Source: Beggiatoa alba B18LD
GTDB taxonomy: Bacteria; Pseudomonadota; Gammaproteobacteria; Beggiatoales; Beggiatoaceae
NCBI RefSeq assembly: GCF_000245015.1
Contig: NZ_JH600070.1
Span: 451,594-515,593, forward strand
DNA: 64,000 nt
Reading direction: 5' to 3'
Below, piece by piece: positions 9,151 to 18,157 of the stretch. Every line of letters begins with the position of its first letter. Positions within the stretch are counted from its first letter, which is position 1. A program made the translations under genes and the position numbers. Below the pieces are notes generated by a model. It was not told the DNA's origin and made no database searches. It saw nothing but the letters and a program-made list of their open reading frames with translations.

Positions 9151-12048
9151 ATGCTTAAAAAACTCGTTTTCTCTTGGTTATTATGCTTGCCTGTATTGGC
9201 TTATAGCGCAAGCCCCCGCGAAGCGCATCAAGCCCTTTATCAAGAAGGGCGTACAGCCGAGTTAGCGGGCGATACAGAAACGGCATTAGCACGTTATCAA
9301 CAAGCCTTAAACCTCAGTCGTGCCGATTGGGCGGAAGATAGCGCGTCGCTATTGCAAAGTATGGGCGATGTGTATAAGGCAAAAGCGCGTTATGCAGAGG
9401 CAGAAGCCGCTTATGCAGAATCGTTGGCAATTCGGGAAAAAGTCTTAGGCGCGGAACATGGCGCGGTAGCGGTGAGCTTGAACAATTTGGCAGGGGTTTA
9501 TTATGAATTTGGTCGTTACACAGAGGCTGAAGCCTTATATAAACGCGCCTTAGCCATTGATGAGAAAGATGCGGGCGTGGACAGCGCGAAAGTGGCGATT
9601 CGCTTAAATAATTTAGCCGAGTTATACCGCAATTTAGGCAATTTTGCAGATGCCGAACTTTTATTACAACGGGCGTTAAAGATAGATAAAAGTGTGTCAG
9701 GCGAAAATAGCCCACGGGTTGCCATTCGTCTCAATAATTTAGCGGAGTTGTATCGACAAAAAGGGGATTATGCACAAGCAGAAACGTTGCTGTTATCTGC
9801 CTTAAAAATTGATGAAAAAGCCGTGCAGGCGAAAGAATTAGCCCCTGTAAATTTAGGGATTCGTTACAACAATTTAGGACAGTTATACCGCACGATTGGC
9901 GACTATCAACGGGCAAAGCCTTTGTATGAAAAAGCCTTAGCTATTTGGGAAAAAAGTTTAGGCAAAGAACATCCGATTGTGGGCGCAGGACTAAATAATT
10001 TAGGCTGGTTAGCTTATAACTTAAAAGATTATGCACAGTCTGAACAATTGTTAAAACGAGCCTTAGCCATTGCGCAGAAAGTTTATAAAACTGAACATCC
10101 TGATATTGCAAGAAATTTAAACAATTTAGGTTTGTTATATGCGACACAAGGTCAATATACACAAGCGGCTGATTATTATGCGCAAGCCTTCATAATTTGG
10201 GAAAAAGTTTATGGAAAAGACCACGCCAATGTTGCCATCACCTTAACCAATCAAGCTAAAATTTCCCTAGCACAACAAGATTTTAATAGCGCAGAAAATA
10301 AATTACAGCGTGCGCTCGGTATCGCTTTTGGCAGTGAACAACCTTTGTTATTGTGGAAAGTATTGGACACATTAAGCCGTGTTTATAATGCGGAAAAACA
10401 ATTCGATAGCGCGATTTTTGTCGGTAAACAAGCCGTAAATACCTTGCAAACCTTACGGGTTAATTTGGCAAAAATGGACAAAGAACTACAGCGGAGTTTT
10501 TTAACCGATAAAGAAGATGTTTATCGCCATTTAGCTGATTTGCTAACTAATCAAGGACGTTTATCCGAAGCACAACAAGTGTTGATGATGTTGAAAGAAG
10601 AAGAATATTTTGATTTTATTCGTCGTGATAGCAATGTTACGGATGTCCGTCGTTTGCAGGCAAATTACAGCGAAGCAGAGCAACCTTGGGTAACACGTGG
10701 CAATGAATTAAATCAACAAATTAGCAATATTGCTGAATCCATCCGCACGTTACGGCAAAAATTACAGTTAAGCCCTGAAGAACAAAAACGTTTAGTGGCG
10801 TTACAACAAGAATCTGATGAAAAATTTCTCGAATTAGAGCAGTATTTATCCGAAGTTAAACAAAGCTTTGCCCGCCAAGAACAACGTCGCCAACAAGCAG
10901 GAGAACGCGCGGAAGCAAGCACTGTTTGCGCAGGACAAAATGATTTCCCACAAAATCAAAAAGCCTTAGACAGTTTAGTAGCGTTACAGAAAACGTTACG
11001 GGAACTCAGTCAAGATGCTGTATTAATTAATTATTTAATCACTCGTGATAAATTGCGAATGATTTTAACGACAGCGAATGAACAGCTTTGTCGTGATGCC
11101 CCGATTAGCGACGCGGCGTTGAACGACACTATTTTAAAATTTCGTACCGCTTTGCAAGATGTGCGTCGCCCGCCCTTAAAATTAGCGAATGATTTGTATC
11201 ACGTGCTGATTGAACCTGTTGCTGATGACCTGCAACGGGTAGGCGCAAAAACGTTGATGTTGTCCTTAGATGGACGTTTACGCTATATCCCTTTTTCTGC
11301 TTTATATGATGGGCAAGAATATCTTGCTGAAAAATACGCAATTTCTCTGCTCATAGAAGTTGGGCGCGATAAAATCACCATTCAGCCTCATAGTGAATGG
11401 AGTTTAGCGGGTTTAGGTTTAACAAAAGCCGTTCGCAACTTTAACCCTTTGCCTGCCGTAGAGAAAGAGCTAGAAACTATCGTAAAACAAAAATCGGGCG
11501 AAAGTGGCATCTTGCCTGGTATTATTCGCTTAAATGATAAATTTACCCCGCAAACCTTGCGCGAAGTGTTACACAAAACAACGTATCCCGTTTTACACAT
11601 CGCCAGTCATTTCGTGTTTAAAACAGGCACAGACCAAGATTCGTTTTTACTCATGGGCGATGGGAGTGAGTTGACCTTAGCTGATATTCGTAACAGTTAT
11701 CGATTTGATAATATTGATTTACTCACTTTATCCGCTTGTGAAACGGCGGTCGGCGATTTTAGCAACGGGCGAGAAGTAGAAGGCTTTGCCGCACTGGCAC
11801 AACGTCAAGGGGCAAAAAGCGTCATTGCAACTTTATGGCCTGTGGATGATGAAAGTACAGGCGCATTTATGCAATTTTTGTATAAAATTCATACTGAAAA
11901 TAAAGGGATGACGAAAGGTGCAGCATTACAAGCGACACAACAAGCGTTTATCAATGCGCGCAAAATAGGGCAGGTGAATAAATACCCAACTTATTATGAA
12001 CATCCTTATTATTGGGCGCCATTCATTATGATGGGTAACTGGCTATAA
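9151..12048 (+). CDS. Exported TPR-CHAT protein (caspase-like protease family)
   Basis: A 965-residue protein. An N-terminal signal peptide (residues 1-20, ending about YSA-S) suggests export to the periplasm or surface. Residues 25-400 hold about eight 42-residue TPR_12 repeats with recurring LNNLAxLY, typical of kinesin-light-chain-like arrays. A helical linker (400-620) follows, then a CHAT domain (about 680-965). The CHAT catalytic dyad is intact: His820 in LHIASHF and Cys863 in LSACETAVGD. The terminal TLWPVDDEST and YYWAPFIMMG blocks are also typical. CHAT proteins are separase/caspase-like peptidases; some act in phage defence or cell death, and many in filamentous bacteria have no known role. 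Context gives no substrate. Confidence 0.85.
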   Translation: MLKKLVFSWLLCLPVLAYSASPREAHQALYQEGRTAELAGDTETALARYQQALNLSRADWAEDSASLLQSMGDVYKAKARYAEAEAAYAESLAIREKVLGAEHGAVAVSLNNLAGVYYEFGRYTEAEALYKRALAIDEKDAGVDSAKVAIRLNNLAELYRNLGNFADAELLLQRALKIDKSVSGENSPRVAIRLNNLAELYRQKGDYAQAETLLLSALKIDEKAVQAKELAPVNLGIRYNNLGQLYRTIGDYQRAKPLYEKALAIWEKSLGKEHPIVGAGLNNLGWLAYNLKDYAQSEQLLKRALAIAQKVYKTEHPDIARNLNNLGLLYATQGQYTQAADYYAQAFIIWEKVYGKDHANVAITLTNQAKISLAQQDFNSAENKLQRALGIAFGSEQPLLLWKVLDTLSRVYNAEKQFDSAIFVGKQAVNTLQTLRVNLAKMDKELQRSFLTDKEDVYRHLADLLTNQGRLSEAQQVLMMLKEEEYFDFIRRDSNVTDVRRLQANYSEAEQPWVTRGNELNQQISNIAESIRTLRQKLQLSPEEQKRLVALQQESDEKFLELEQYLSEVKQSFARQEQRRQQAGERAEASTVCAGQNDFPQNQKALDSLVALQKTLRELSQDAVLINYLITRDKLRMILTTANEQLCRDAPISDAALNDTILKFRTALQDVRRPPLKLANDLYHVLIEPVADDLQRVGAKTLMLSLDGRLRYIPFSALYDGQEYLAEKYAISLLIEVGRDKITIQPHSEWSLAGLGLTKAVRNFNPLPAVEKELETIVKQKSGESGILPGIIRLNDKFTPQTLREVLHKTTYPVLHIASHFVFKTGTDQDSFLLMGDGSELTLADIRNSYRFDNIDLLTLSACETAVGDFSNGREVEGFAALAQRQGAKSVIATLWPVDDESTGAFMQFLYKIHTENKGMTKGAALQATQQAFINARKIGQVNKYPTYYEHPYYWAPFIMMGNWL

Positions 12049-12059
12049 GGTCTTATGAT

Positions 12060-12100
12060 GGCTAATACGGAAATATCCTTATTGTATTAGCCAATTTAAT
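12060..12100 (+). terminator. Terminator-like hairpin after the CHAT gene
   Basis: Perfect nine-base arms, GGCTAATAC (12060-12068) and GTATTAGCC (12084-12092), followed by AATTTAATTATTTT. It begins 11 bases after the CHAT stop codon. The U-tract is interrupted, so the efficiency is uncertain. Confidence 0.6.
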
Positions 12101-12260
12101 TATTTTCATGTGTTAAATTAAACTTATTTAATACATTCTCGTTCATTTTTGCCATACTTTCCTTGAAGGGATAATAATTATCTAAATCTCTCGATATCTG
12201 AGTCTTTACGTCACAAGCTAGGTTTTACCTATTCATAAAACCAAAAGAGGAAAGGAAAAA

Positions 12261-12953
12261 ATGAGTCATTTATACACGATTAAGTCTATATCGAACCTGC
12301 AATCAAACCCGCTATTAAAACACTTTAGCGTTGATAAACTACAAGTTTTACAAGACCAATTCGCAACTAAAACAGGGGTTGCTTCACTGATTATCCATCC
12401 TGATGGCTTACCCATTACCAAACCAAGCAACTTCTCCCGTTTATGCCAACTGATTCGCAGTACAGAAAGAGGCAATGCTAATTGCATGAAATCAGATGCC
12501 ATGATTGGGAAATCAGATTCACATGGCCCAATTATCCAACCTTGTTTAAGTGGTGGATTATGGGATTCGGGCGCGAGCATTTACCATCAGAATAGCCATG
12601 TTGCAAGCTGGTTAATTGGGCAAGTCTTTAATGAAGCGCAAGTGCAAAAGCTCGATAAAATGATGCTCTACGGGCACACCATTGGGGCAAATATGGAAGA
12701 GTTTAGCTACGCTATCTCTTTTGCAACGGTAATGAGTCAGCACAAATTTACCTGTCTAAGCAATATTCTCTTTGTGTTTAACAAACAGCTTTCTGCCTTT
12801 ATTTCTGGGGATGGCGAGCAATCACTGGCGGAAAATCGCCAACAACTCGCCAGTCTTATTGAACAACATACTACTTTTTCACCCCTTTATGAGGTTTGGG
12901 AACAAATGCACCGTTTTTATGAACAAAGTCGAGTATTGCGTCAAATTGCTTAA
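12261..12953 (+). CDS. Stand-alone PocR-type ligand sensor domain protein
   Basis: A 230-residue soluble protein consisting essentially of one PocR domain. Diagnostic blocks are LQDQFATKTGVASLI, GNANCMKSD (the Cys that often joins a metal or redox site), IQPCLSGGLWDSGASI and ASWLIGQVF. PocR domains normally sit in front of a histidine kinase, GGDEF or AraC output and sense small hydrocarbons or related ligands. Here there is no output domain; after the sensor only a helical tail (about residues 175-230) remains. It could be a partner subunit acting in trans. A GAGGAAAGGAA ribosome site precedes the start. Confidence 0.75.
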   Translation: MSHLYTIKSISNLQSNPLLKHFSVDKLQVLQDQFATKTGVASLIIHPDGLPITKPSNFSRLCQLIRSTERGNANCMKSDAMIGKSDSHGPIIQPCLSGGLWDSGASIYHQNSHVASWLIGQVFNEAQVQKLDKMMLYGHTIGANMEEFSYAISFATVMSQHKFTCLSNILFVFNKQLSAFISGDGEQSLAENRQQLASLIEQHTTFSPLYEVWEQMHRFYEQSRVLRQIA

Positions 12954-12989
12954 TAACTAAAATGAATTTGTTACCACTGCCTGCCGAAT

Positions 12990-13586
12990 TCATACCGATG
13001 TTAAACACGCTTTAACAGGTGCAAAAGAACGGCGATGAATAGGGCTAACCCCATGTTGTTGTAAAGCTAATAGATGTGCTTTTGTGGGGTAGCCTTTATG
13101 TTGCGCCAGTCCATACAACGGATATTGTTTATCTAATTCCACCATCTCCTGATCACGCACCACTTTTGCCAAAATAGACGCGGCACTGATAGCGGGCACA
13201 GTTTTATCTCCCTGCACAATGGCTTGTGTTGGATAAGGCAGAATTGGGCATTTATTGCCATCCACTAAAACTAATTGAGGTGTTACCCCTAACTGTGCAA
13301 CCGCACGTTGCATTGCTAATAAACTCGCTTGCAAAATATTAATGGCATCAATTTCTTCCACCTCAGCACGTCCTAATGCCCATGCTAATGCCTGTTCTCG
13401 AATCTCATCTGCTAAGATTAACCGACGCTTTTCACTCAATACTTTAGAATCTGCTAGACCAATAATCGGCTTTTCAGGATTTAAAATAACTGCTGCTGCA
13501 ACAACCGCTCCCGCTAAAGGACCACGTCCAACTTCATCTACCCCTGCTACCAACTCTGAAATTTGCATATTCAACATAAAAATCAT
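12990..13586 (-). CDS. rnhB: Ribonuclease HII
   Basis: RNase HII nicks RNA in RNA-DNA hybrids and starts removal of misincorporated ribonucleotides. The 198-residue length is normal. The active-site start is [14 protein letters not shown] (Asp17 and Glu18 in this numbering). The later acidic positions fall in [10 protein letters not shown], and the C-terminal [10 protein letters not shown] is characteristic. Three in-frame ATGs (13586, 13577, 13568) are all possible starts, because the conserved part begins only at about residue 13. It is convergent with the PocR gene and divergent from fabA. Confidence 0.93.
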   Translation of the reverse strand: MIFMLNMQISELVAGVDEVGRGPLAGAVVAAAVILNPEKPIIGLADSKVLSEKRRLILADEIREQALAWALGRAEVEEIDAINILQASLLAMQRAVAQLGVTPQLVLVDGNKCPILPYPTQAIVQGDKTVPAISAASILAKVVRDQEMVELDKQYPLYGLAQHKGYPTKAHLLALQQHGVSPIHRRSFAPVKACLTSV

Positions 13587-13775
13587 CCAATTATAAATAA
13601 AAATCCATGAAAAATAGAAAAAACGCGATTTTAACCTGAGATTCCCCTAAAATACACAACCTTTTAAGAATAATCCCTGCTATCTAAGCGAATTAATGCT
13701 AAATTAGCACATTTTAATTACCCAATATTCCAATGAAATCATCATCGATGCGTTGGTGACAAACAGGAAACCTCA

Positions 13776-14291
13776 ATGGAACAGAAAAACAGCTATATTT
13801 ATGAAGAACTATTGCAATGTGCGCGTGGCGAAATGTTTGGAGCGGGCAATGCTCAACTACCCTTGCCACCAATGCTCATGTTTGATCGAATAGTCACCAT
13901 TACTGAGGATGGCGGTTTATTTGGTAAAGGAAATATTGTTGCTGAATTAGATATAGAACCCCATTTATGGTTTTTTGACTGCCATTTTATTGGCGACCCT
14001 GTGATGCCTGGTTGCTTAGGATTAGATGCGATGTGGCAATTAATTGGTTTCTACTTAGGCTGGTTAGGTGGACCTGGACGGGGACGCGCTTTAGGATCAG
14101 GGGAAGTAAAATTTACAGGGCAAGTCACCCCAAAAAATAAATTGGTGACCTATCGAATCGATATTAAGCGCACCATCATGCGTAAATTAGTCATGGGTAT
14201 TGGTGATGCGGTGATGTTGGTGGATGGCAAAGAAATCTATAACGCGAAAGATTTACGTGTCGGTTTATTTACCTCTACCGATAGTTTCTAA
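13776..14291 (+). CDS. fabA: 3-hydroxydecanoyl-ACP dehydratase/isomerase FabA
   Basis: FabA introduces the double bond of unsaturated fatty acids by dehydrating 3-hydroxydecanoyl-ACP and isomerising trans-2 to cis-3-decenoyl-ACP. The protein has 171 residues. The active-site pair lies in [20 protein letters not shown], with His70 and Asp84 at the same numbers I recall for the E. coli enzyme. It is followed after 18 bases by fabB, the classic anaerobic unsaturated fatty-acid pair. The start at 13776 has an AGGAAA site eight bases upstream. Confidence 0.96.
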   Translation: MEQKNSYIYEELLQCARGEMFGAGNAQLPLPPMLMFDRIVTITEDGGLFGKGNIVAELDIEPHLWFFDCHFIGDPVMPGCLGLDAMWQLIGFYLGWLGGPGRGRALGSGEVKFTGQVTPKNKLVTYRIDIKRTIMRKLVMGIGDAVMLVDGKEIYNAKDLRVGLFTSTDSF

Positions 14292-14309
14292 GATAAAAGG
14301 AGAATTATA

Positions 14310-15524
14310 GTGAGACGTGTTGTGGTGACAGGGCTGGGAATTGTTTGCAGTATCGGCAACAATAAACAGGAAGTACTCACCTCCCTGCGTGAAGGACGCT
14401 CAGGTATTAGCTTTTCTCAAGAATATGCCGATCTTGGTTTTCGTTCCCATGTTCATGGCGCGATCAAGTTAGACCTAGATGCAAACATTGATAGAAAAAT
14501 AAAAAGATTTATGGGCGATGCAGCCGCTTTTAATTATATCGCCATGCAAGAAGCGATAGCGGACGCGGGCTTAAGTGAGGCGGATGTCTCCAACGAACGC
14601 ACGGGCATTATTACAGGTTCTGGTGGTGCATCTCCTGCTAACCAAGTATTAGCAACGGATTTACTGCGTAGTAAAGGCGTGCGTAAAGTCGGTCCTTATA
14701 TGGTCACACGGACGATGGCAAATACGACATCAGCGTGTTTAGCAACACCCTTTAAAATCAAAGGGGTGAATTATTCCATCAGCTCCGCTTGTGCAACCAG
14801 TGCGCACTGTATTGGCAATGGGACTGAACTCATACAGTTAGGAAAACAAGATATTGTTTTTGCTGGTGGAGGGGAAGAAGTCCATTGGAGTTTAACCCTC
14901 CTGTTTGATGCAATGGGCGCGTTATCCTCCAAATATAACGACACACCAGAAACCGCTTCCCGCCCTTATGATGCAAGCCGCGACGGCTTTGTCGCTTCAG
15001 GTGGTGGTGGGATTGTCGTTTTAGAAGAGTTAAATCATGCCTTAGCCCGTGGTGCAAAAATTTACGGCGAAGTCGTCGGCTATGGCGCAACTTCCGACGG
15101 TTATGATATGGTGCAACCTTCAGGCGAAGGCGCGATTCGCTGTATGCGTCAAGCACTTGCAACCACACAAGGGAAAATTGACTATATCAACGCACATGGG
15201 ACAAGCACACCCGTTGGCGACATCCGCGAATTAGAAGCGATTAAAGGCGTATTCGCAAATGACATTCCGCCCGTTAGCTCCACAAAATCTTTAACAGGTC
15301 ATGCATTAGGCGCGGCAGGTGTGAATGAAGCAATTTATAGCTTAATCATGATGGAGCATAACTTCATCAGTGCATCAGCAAATATCACTGAGTTAGACGA
15401 AGGTGCAGCAGGTGTGCCGATTGTGCGCGAATACCGCGACGCAACGTTAAATACAGTGATGTCTAATAGCTTTGGGTTTGGCGGTACTAATGCAACGCTA
15501 GTATTCCAACGTTATCAAGGTTAA
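14310..15524 (+). CDS. fabB: 3-oxoacyl-ACP synthase I FabB
   Basis: FabB is the condensing enzyme that elongates cis-3-decenoyl-ACP made by FabA. It has 404 residues with the thiolase-fold Cys161 (SSACATSAH) and the two catalytic histidines in [12 protein letters not shown] and [12 protein letters not shown]. The start is GTG at 14310, supported by AAAGGAG eight bases upstream; no ATG is available near the conserved N-terminus ([12 protein letters not shown]). It forms an operon with fabA and ends at a strong hairpin. Confidence 0.96.
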   Translation: MRRVVVTGLGIVCSIGNNKQEVLTSLREGRSGISFSQEYADLGFRSHVHGAIKLDLDANIDRKIKRFMGDAAAFNYIAMQEAIADAGLSEADVSNERTGIITGSGGASPANQVLATDLLRSKGVRKVGPYMVTRTMANTTSACLATPFKIKGVNYSISSACATSAHCIGNGTELIQLGKQDIVFAGGGEEVHWSLTLLFDAMGALSSKYNDTPETASRPYDASRDGFVASGGGGIVVLEELNHALARGAKIYGEVVGYGATSDGYDMVQPSGEGAIRCMRQALATTQGKIDYINAHGTSTPVGDIRELEAIKGVFANDIPPVSSTKSLTGHALGAAGVNEAIYSLIMMEHNFISASANITELDEGAAGVPIVREYRDATLNTVMSNSFGFGGTNATLVFQRYQG

Positions 15525-15536
15525 GAACCCAATTTT

Positions 15537-15578
15537 AGGGCTGGCAATTCTGTGAGGACTGCCAGCCCTTTCTTTTTT
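15537..15578 (+). terminator. fabB terminator
   Basis: Arms AGGGCTGGCA (15537-15546) and TGCCAGCCCT (15560-15569) are followed by TTCTTTTTT. It is a clear intrinsic terminator 13 bases after fabB. Its GGACTGCCAG core is the same word as in the 95-bp repeat family, so it may derive from that element. Confidence 0.8.
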
Positions 15579-15587
15579 ATCAACAGG

Positions 15588-15948
15588 TATAGTAAACGTA
15601 ACCTGAGTACGGCGAGTTTCTTTTAAAAAGACAACAGTTTGAATGTTGTAGGGTGGAATAGCGAAGCGTATTCCACCTTGAAATTCTGCAAAAACTGAGC
15701 AAAAACAGATTATATAGTAACCATATCATAAAGTGATTTAAATCTAGGACTGGCAGTCCTGTGAGGACTGCCAGTCCTTCATGTCGTTTTATAATACGTT
15801 TGCTATAAATCGTATGGTGGAATACGCTTTGTTATTCCACCCTACATTTTTTAGTTGAAAAATTCTAAAAGGTTTTCGCCACTCGCCGAACTAGCGTTAA
15901 ATTTAGGACTGCCAGTCATCGGCATCGTTTTATAGTACGTTTACTATA
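15588..15948. repeat. Four nested inverted-repeat elements
   Basis: This non-coding interval is built from concentric inverted pairs. Pair A: TATAGTAAACGTA (15588-15600) with TACGTTTACTATA (15936-15948). Pair B: ACCTGAGTACGGCGAG (15601-15616) with CTCGCCGAACTAGCGTT (15882-15898). Pair C: GTAGGGTGGAATAGCGAAGC (from 15648) with its mirror ending in ATTCCACCCTAC (15845). Pair D: an inner 95-base element with TATAGTAA and TTTGCTATA ends (15713-15807) around a GGACTGGCAGTCC palindrome. Pair A ends right against the stop codon of the next gene. Each pair occurs alone elsewhere in the window or resembles common bacterial repeats. Confidence 0.7.
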
Positions 15949-16716
15949 TTAAACCGCTTGCCCTTCCAAAATTGCCAAGCCTTTTAAATAAGCCTCGCTG
16001 AACTCTTTTAAACCATGAGAACCGCCATTAATAGCACGGCGTGCGCTTTTTAAATCATTATTTTCTAATGCCCGTCGAATGCGGGTTTCTTTGTCTAGGA
16101 TAAAACGGGCGAGTAATTCAGCCGCTATCATGGGGTCATTAGCGAGGTCTGGATTATCAATCAATGCTGTTTCTAACTTTAGAATATCGCCATATTTCTG
16201 ATAATTTGCCCGTCCTGTCAGTTGAATAAAGCCACGACCTTTAAAGCGTTCACCATCGGGCGCACCTTGGTTGCCTAAATCAGCACGGTTGTCGTAAAGG
16301 TCAAACGGGCGACCATTTGGAGACGTATTATATTTAGATTTATATTCGCTAATGGGTTCAAAGCGTACAGATTCAGCGCGAATAGTAGCGATGGCGAGTA
16401 AGACTAATTTTTTATCTGTCAGTCCTATCGTTTGAAATGCCGATAAGATAGTCATGAGATATTTTTCTATGTTACGGCGGGAAACACTGGGAAAGAGCGT
16501 GGCAACAAATTCTATTGTGAATGGGGTTAATGCTTCAGAAAGAACGGGATTAACTGGGACATCTGGCGTTTTTATTGCGTTTTCTGTGTTGACTGAAGAC
16601 GAGGGAGGAATTTCCGTCGCTGATGTTGTTGGCGCAGATGCAGGGCTTGTATTATTGATATCTAGGTTAAACCCCATTTCTTGCAGTTTTTTTAAATTAT
16701 CGTTGGTTTCTGACAT
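15949..16716 (-). CDS. GH19-type lysozyme/chitinase-like protein
   Basis: A 255-residue protein. Residues 65-255 form a glycoside hydrolase 19 (endolysin-type) domain with the proton-donor region ATIRAES (Glu115), Glu124 in EPISEY and the signature RGFIQLTGRANY (161-172). It would cleave peptidoglycan or chitin-like glycans. The first 60 residues are a low-complexity Ser/Thr/Pro/Asn region; no signal peptide is visible. Export would therefore need a partner or lysis, unless the protein acts in the cytoplasm or is secreted by another route. It is the last gene of a three-gene operon with a glycosyltransferase and a DUF2304 protein. Confidence 0.78.
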   Translation of the reverse strand: MSETNDNLKKLQEMGFNLDINNTSPASAPTTSATEIPPSSSVNTENAIKTPDVPVNPVLSEALTPFTIEFVATLFPSVSRRNIEKYLMTILSAFQTIGLTDKKLVLLAIATIRAESVRFEPISEYKSKYNTSPNGRPFDLYDNRADLGNQGAPDGERFKGRGFIQLTGRANYQKYGDILKLETALIDNPDLANDPMIAAELLARFILDKETRIRRALENNDLKSARRAINGGSHGLKEFSEAYLKGLAILEGQAV

Positions 16717-16761
16717 GATATGCAGGGCTCTTTTAAGGGTGTTTAAGTAGCAGACAGTTGC

Positions 16762-17133
16762 TTATTTATCATCAGATAACTCATCAATAGGCTGTTTACG
16801 GTTTTGATGATGTTCCGCTTCTAACAATGCTAATCGTTGCGCTAAACGACGCATTTTGCGTTCTAGTTGCGACTGATGTAAATCAATGCTTAATACTTTG
16901 ATTAATATCATACTCATCCCTAAAACAAATAGTAGGGTCGGCGGGTAATTAATGCCGAGTTTGAGCGCGAAATAGTCGATAATTTTTGGAAAAACGCCCA
17001 GTAGCACGACAAAAAATGCAGTGCATAGCCACCAAAAAGCATGTCGACCATGTAAACGGTCTCGGCGAATTAGCCAGAGAATCGTTGTTGCAAGTCCAAA
17101 TCCTAAAATTGCAGAAGTCACTTGGTAGGTCAT
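16762..17133 (-). CDS. DUF2304 small membrane protein
   Basis: A 123-residue protein with three predicted membrane segments (about residues 4-20, 30-47 and 65-84) and a charged coiled-coil tail rich in Arg and Glu. This is the DUF2304 pattern (LWLIRRDRLHGRHAFWWL). Such proteins are commonly paired with GT2 glycosyltransferases of the dolichyl-phosphate-mannose-synthase type. Here the start codon overlaps the stop of that gene (ATGA at 17130-17133), which indicates translational coupling. It may anchor the glycosyltransferase at the membrane. Confidence 0.8.
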   Translation of the reverse strand: MTYQVTSAILGFGLATTILWLIRRDRLHGRHAFWWLCTAFFVVLLGVFPKIIDYFALKLGINYPPTLLFVLGMSMILIKVLSIDLHQSQLERKMRRLAQRLALLEAEHHQNRKQPIDELSDDK

Positions 17134-17864
17134 TTAAAAATAAGGGGGTTAAATGGTTTAAGTTGCCTGATTTTAATGCGCTTTGAGCGTGCAAGGCAAA
17201 GAATAAGCGTGTAAATCATGTAATGAGTGACTGCCCACCATGAGCTGAATATCCGTGAATGCCCATTGCGACGGGGTTGCATGGAAATCGGCACTTCTTC
17301 AATGATTAAATTGTTTTGAGAAAGGAGCATTAAAACCCCCATATCTTGATAATCAAGAAGCGTTGCTTCACTAGAGGCAAGAATATTAATGGCTTTTTGA
17401 TTATACCCCCTAAGCCCTGACGTTAAATCTTCTAATGTTACGCCTGAAAGCCAGCGAAACAGTGACCATGCAAAACGGCGGGCAAAACTACCTCGTTGGG
17501 GGTGTGCACCGATAACAACATCACAGTTAGCAGGAGCTAGTGCTGCAAGGAGAATGGGAATTGAGTCGGGTTCATGTTGTCCGTCTGCATCCATCGTAAT
17601 GGCAACCGCATAACCTTGTTGCCATGCGTAGCGTAATCCTGTTTGTGTTGCGCCCCATGCGCCAAGTGAATAAGCCAATGGAATAACATAAGCTCCCGCT
17701 TGTCGAGCAATGCTAGCTGTTTCATCTTGGCTGGCATCATCAATAACGATGATTTGACCTGAAAAACAACGTTTAATCCCTCGTATAACAGCACCAACAC
17801 TGTCGGCTTCGTTTTTTGCAGGGATAAGAATAGCAATATTTTTATGTAACTCAGAATCTTGCAT
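17130..17864 (-). CDS. Family 2 glycosyltransferase, DPM1-like
   Basis: A 244-residue GT-A fold enzyme. It begins with the nucleotide-binding strand IAILIPAKNEADSVGAVI and has the metal-binding DXD motif in TMDADGQHEPDSI. The family block LTSGLRGYNQKA follows. No membrane segment is obvious, although the C-terminus is hydrophobic and basic. It would move a sugar from a nucleotide sugar to a lipid phosphate or other acceptor. It is first in the operon with the DUF2304 and GH19 genes, which suggests cell-envelope glycan work. It is divergent from lptM-lysA. Confidence 0.83.
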   Translation of the reverse strand: MQDSELHKNIAILIPAKNEADSVGAVIRGIKRCFSGQIIVIDDASQDETASIARQAGAYVIPLAYSLGAWGATQTGLRYAWQQGYAVAITMDADGQHEPDSIPILLAALAPANCDVVIGAHPQRGSFARRFAWSLFRWLSGVTLEDLTSGLRGYNQKAINILASSEATLLDYQDMGVLMLLSQNNLIIEEVPISMQPRRNGHSRIFSSWWAVTHYMIYTLILCLARSKRIKIRQLKPFNPLIFK

Positions 17865-17981
17865 TATGTTGTACGTGAGAAAAAGATTTTTATCTTATCA
17901 TATTGATATGTACTTACTGATGATTGTGGTGGGTCATTGGACGGTTTTATAGTTATTATCTCTTATTTTGCGCGAATTTTT

Positions 17982-18146
17982 ATGAAAAAATTATCAAGTT
18001 TATCTATTGTGTTGTGGTGTTGTAGCTTGGCAGCTTGTGGGCAGAAAGGAGATTTAGTGCGTCCTGTGCCTGAAGAAGTACAAGCGATGTCTGCAACAGC
18101 GAAGAAAACACCTGAACCGCCCGTAACTCCTAAGACCAATGAATGA
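17982..18146 (+). CDS. lptM: Small lipoprotein LptM (YifL)
   Basis: A 54-residue lipoprotein. The start is the ATG at 17982 rather than an ATG at 17937, because it gives a clean lipoprotein signal (MKKLSSLSIVLWCCSLAAC) with Cys19. The CGQKGDL stretch after the Cys is the recognised LptM/YifL signature, followed by a Pro/Thr-rich tail. LptM helps LptD mature in the outer membrane in E. coli. Its place directly before lysA (11 bases) is the conserved lptM-lysA-dapF arrangement; dapF is not present after lysA here. Confidence 0.82.
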   Translation: MKKLSSLSIVLWCCSLAACGQKGDLVRPVPEEVQAMSATAKKTPEPPVTPKTNE

Positions 18147-18157
18147 GATTGAAATAA

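Noticed and set aside
9151-12048. Possible CRISPR-linked (Craspase/TPR-CHAT) system
   Set aside because: No Cas7-11 gene, CRISPR array or CRISPR-linked partner is nearby, and the protein has a signal peptide.
15817-15845. Possible small RNA from the GGTGGAATACG hairpin
   Set aside because: It is the mirror of a repeat at 15648-15677 and fits a terminal inverted repeat better; no promoter is seen.
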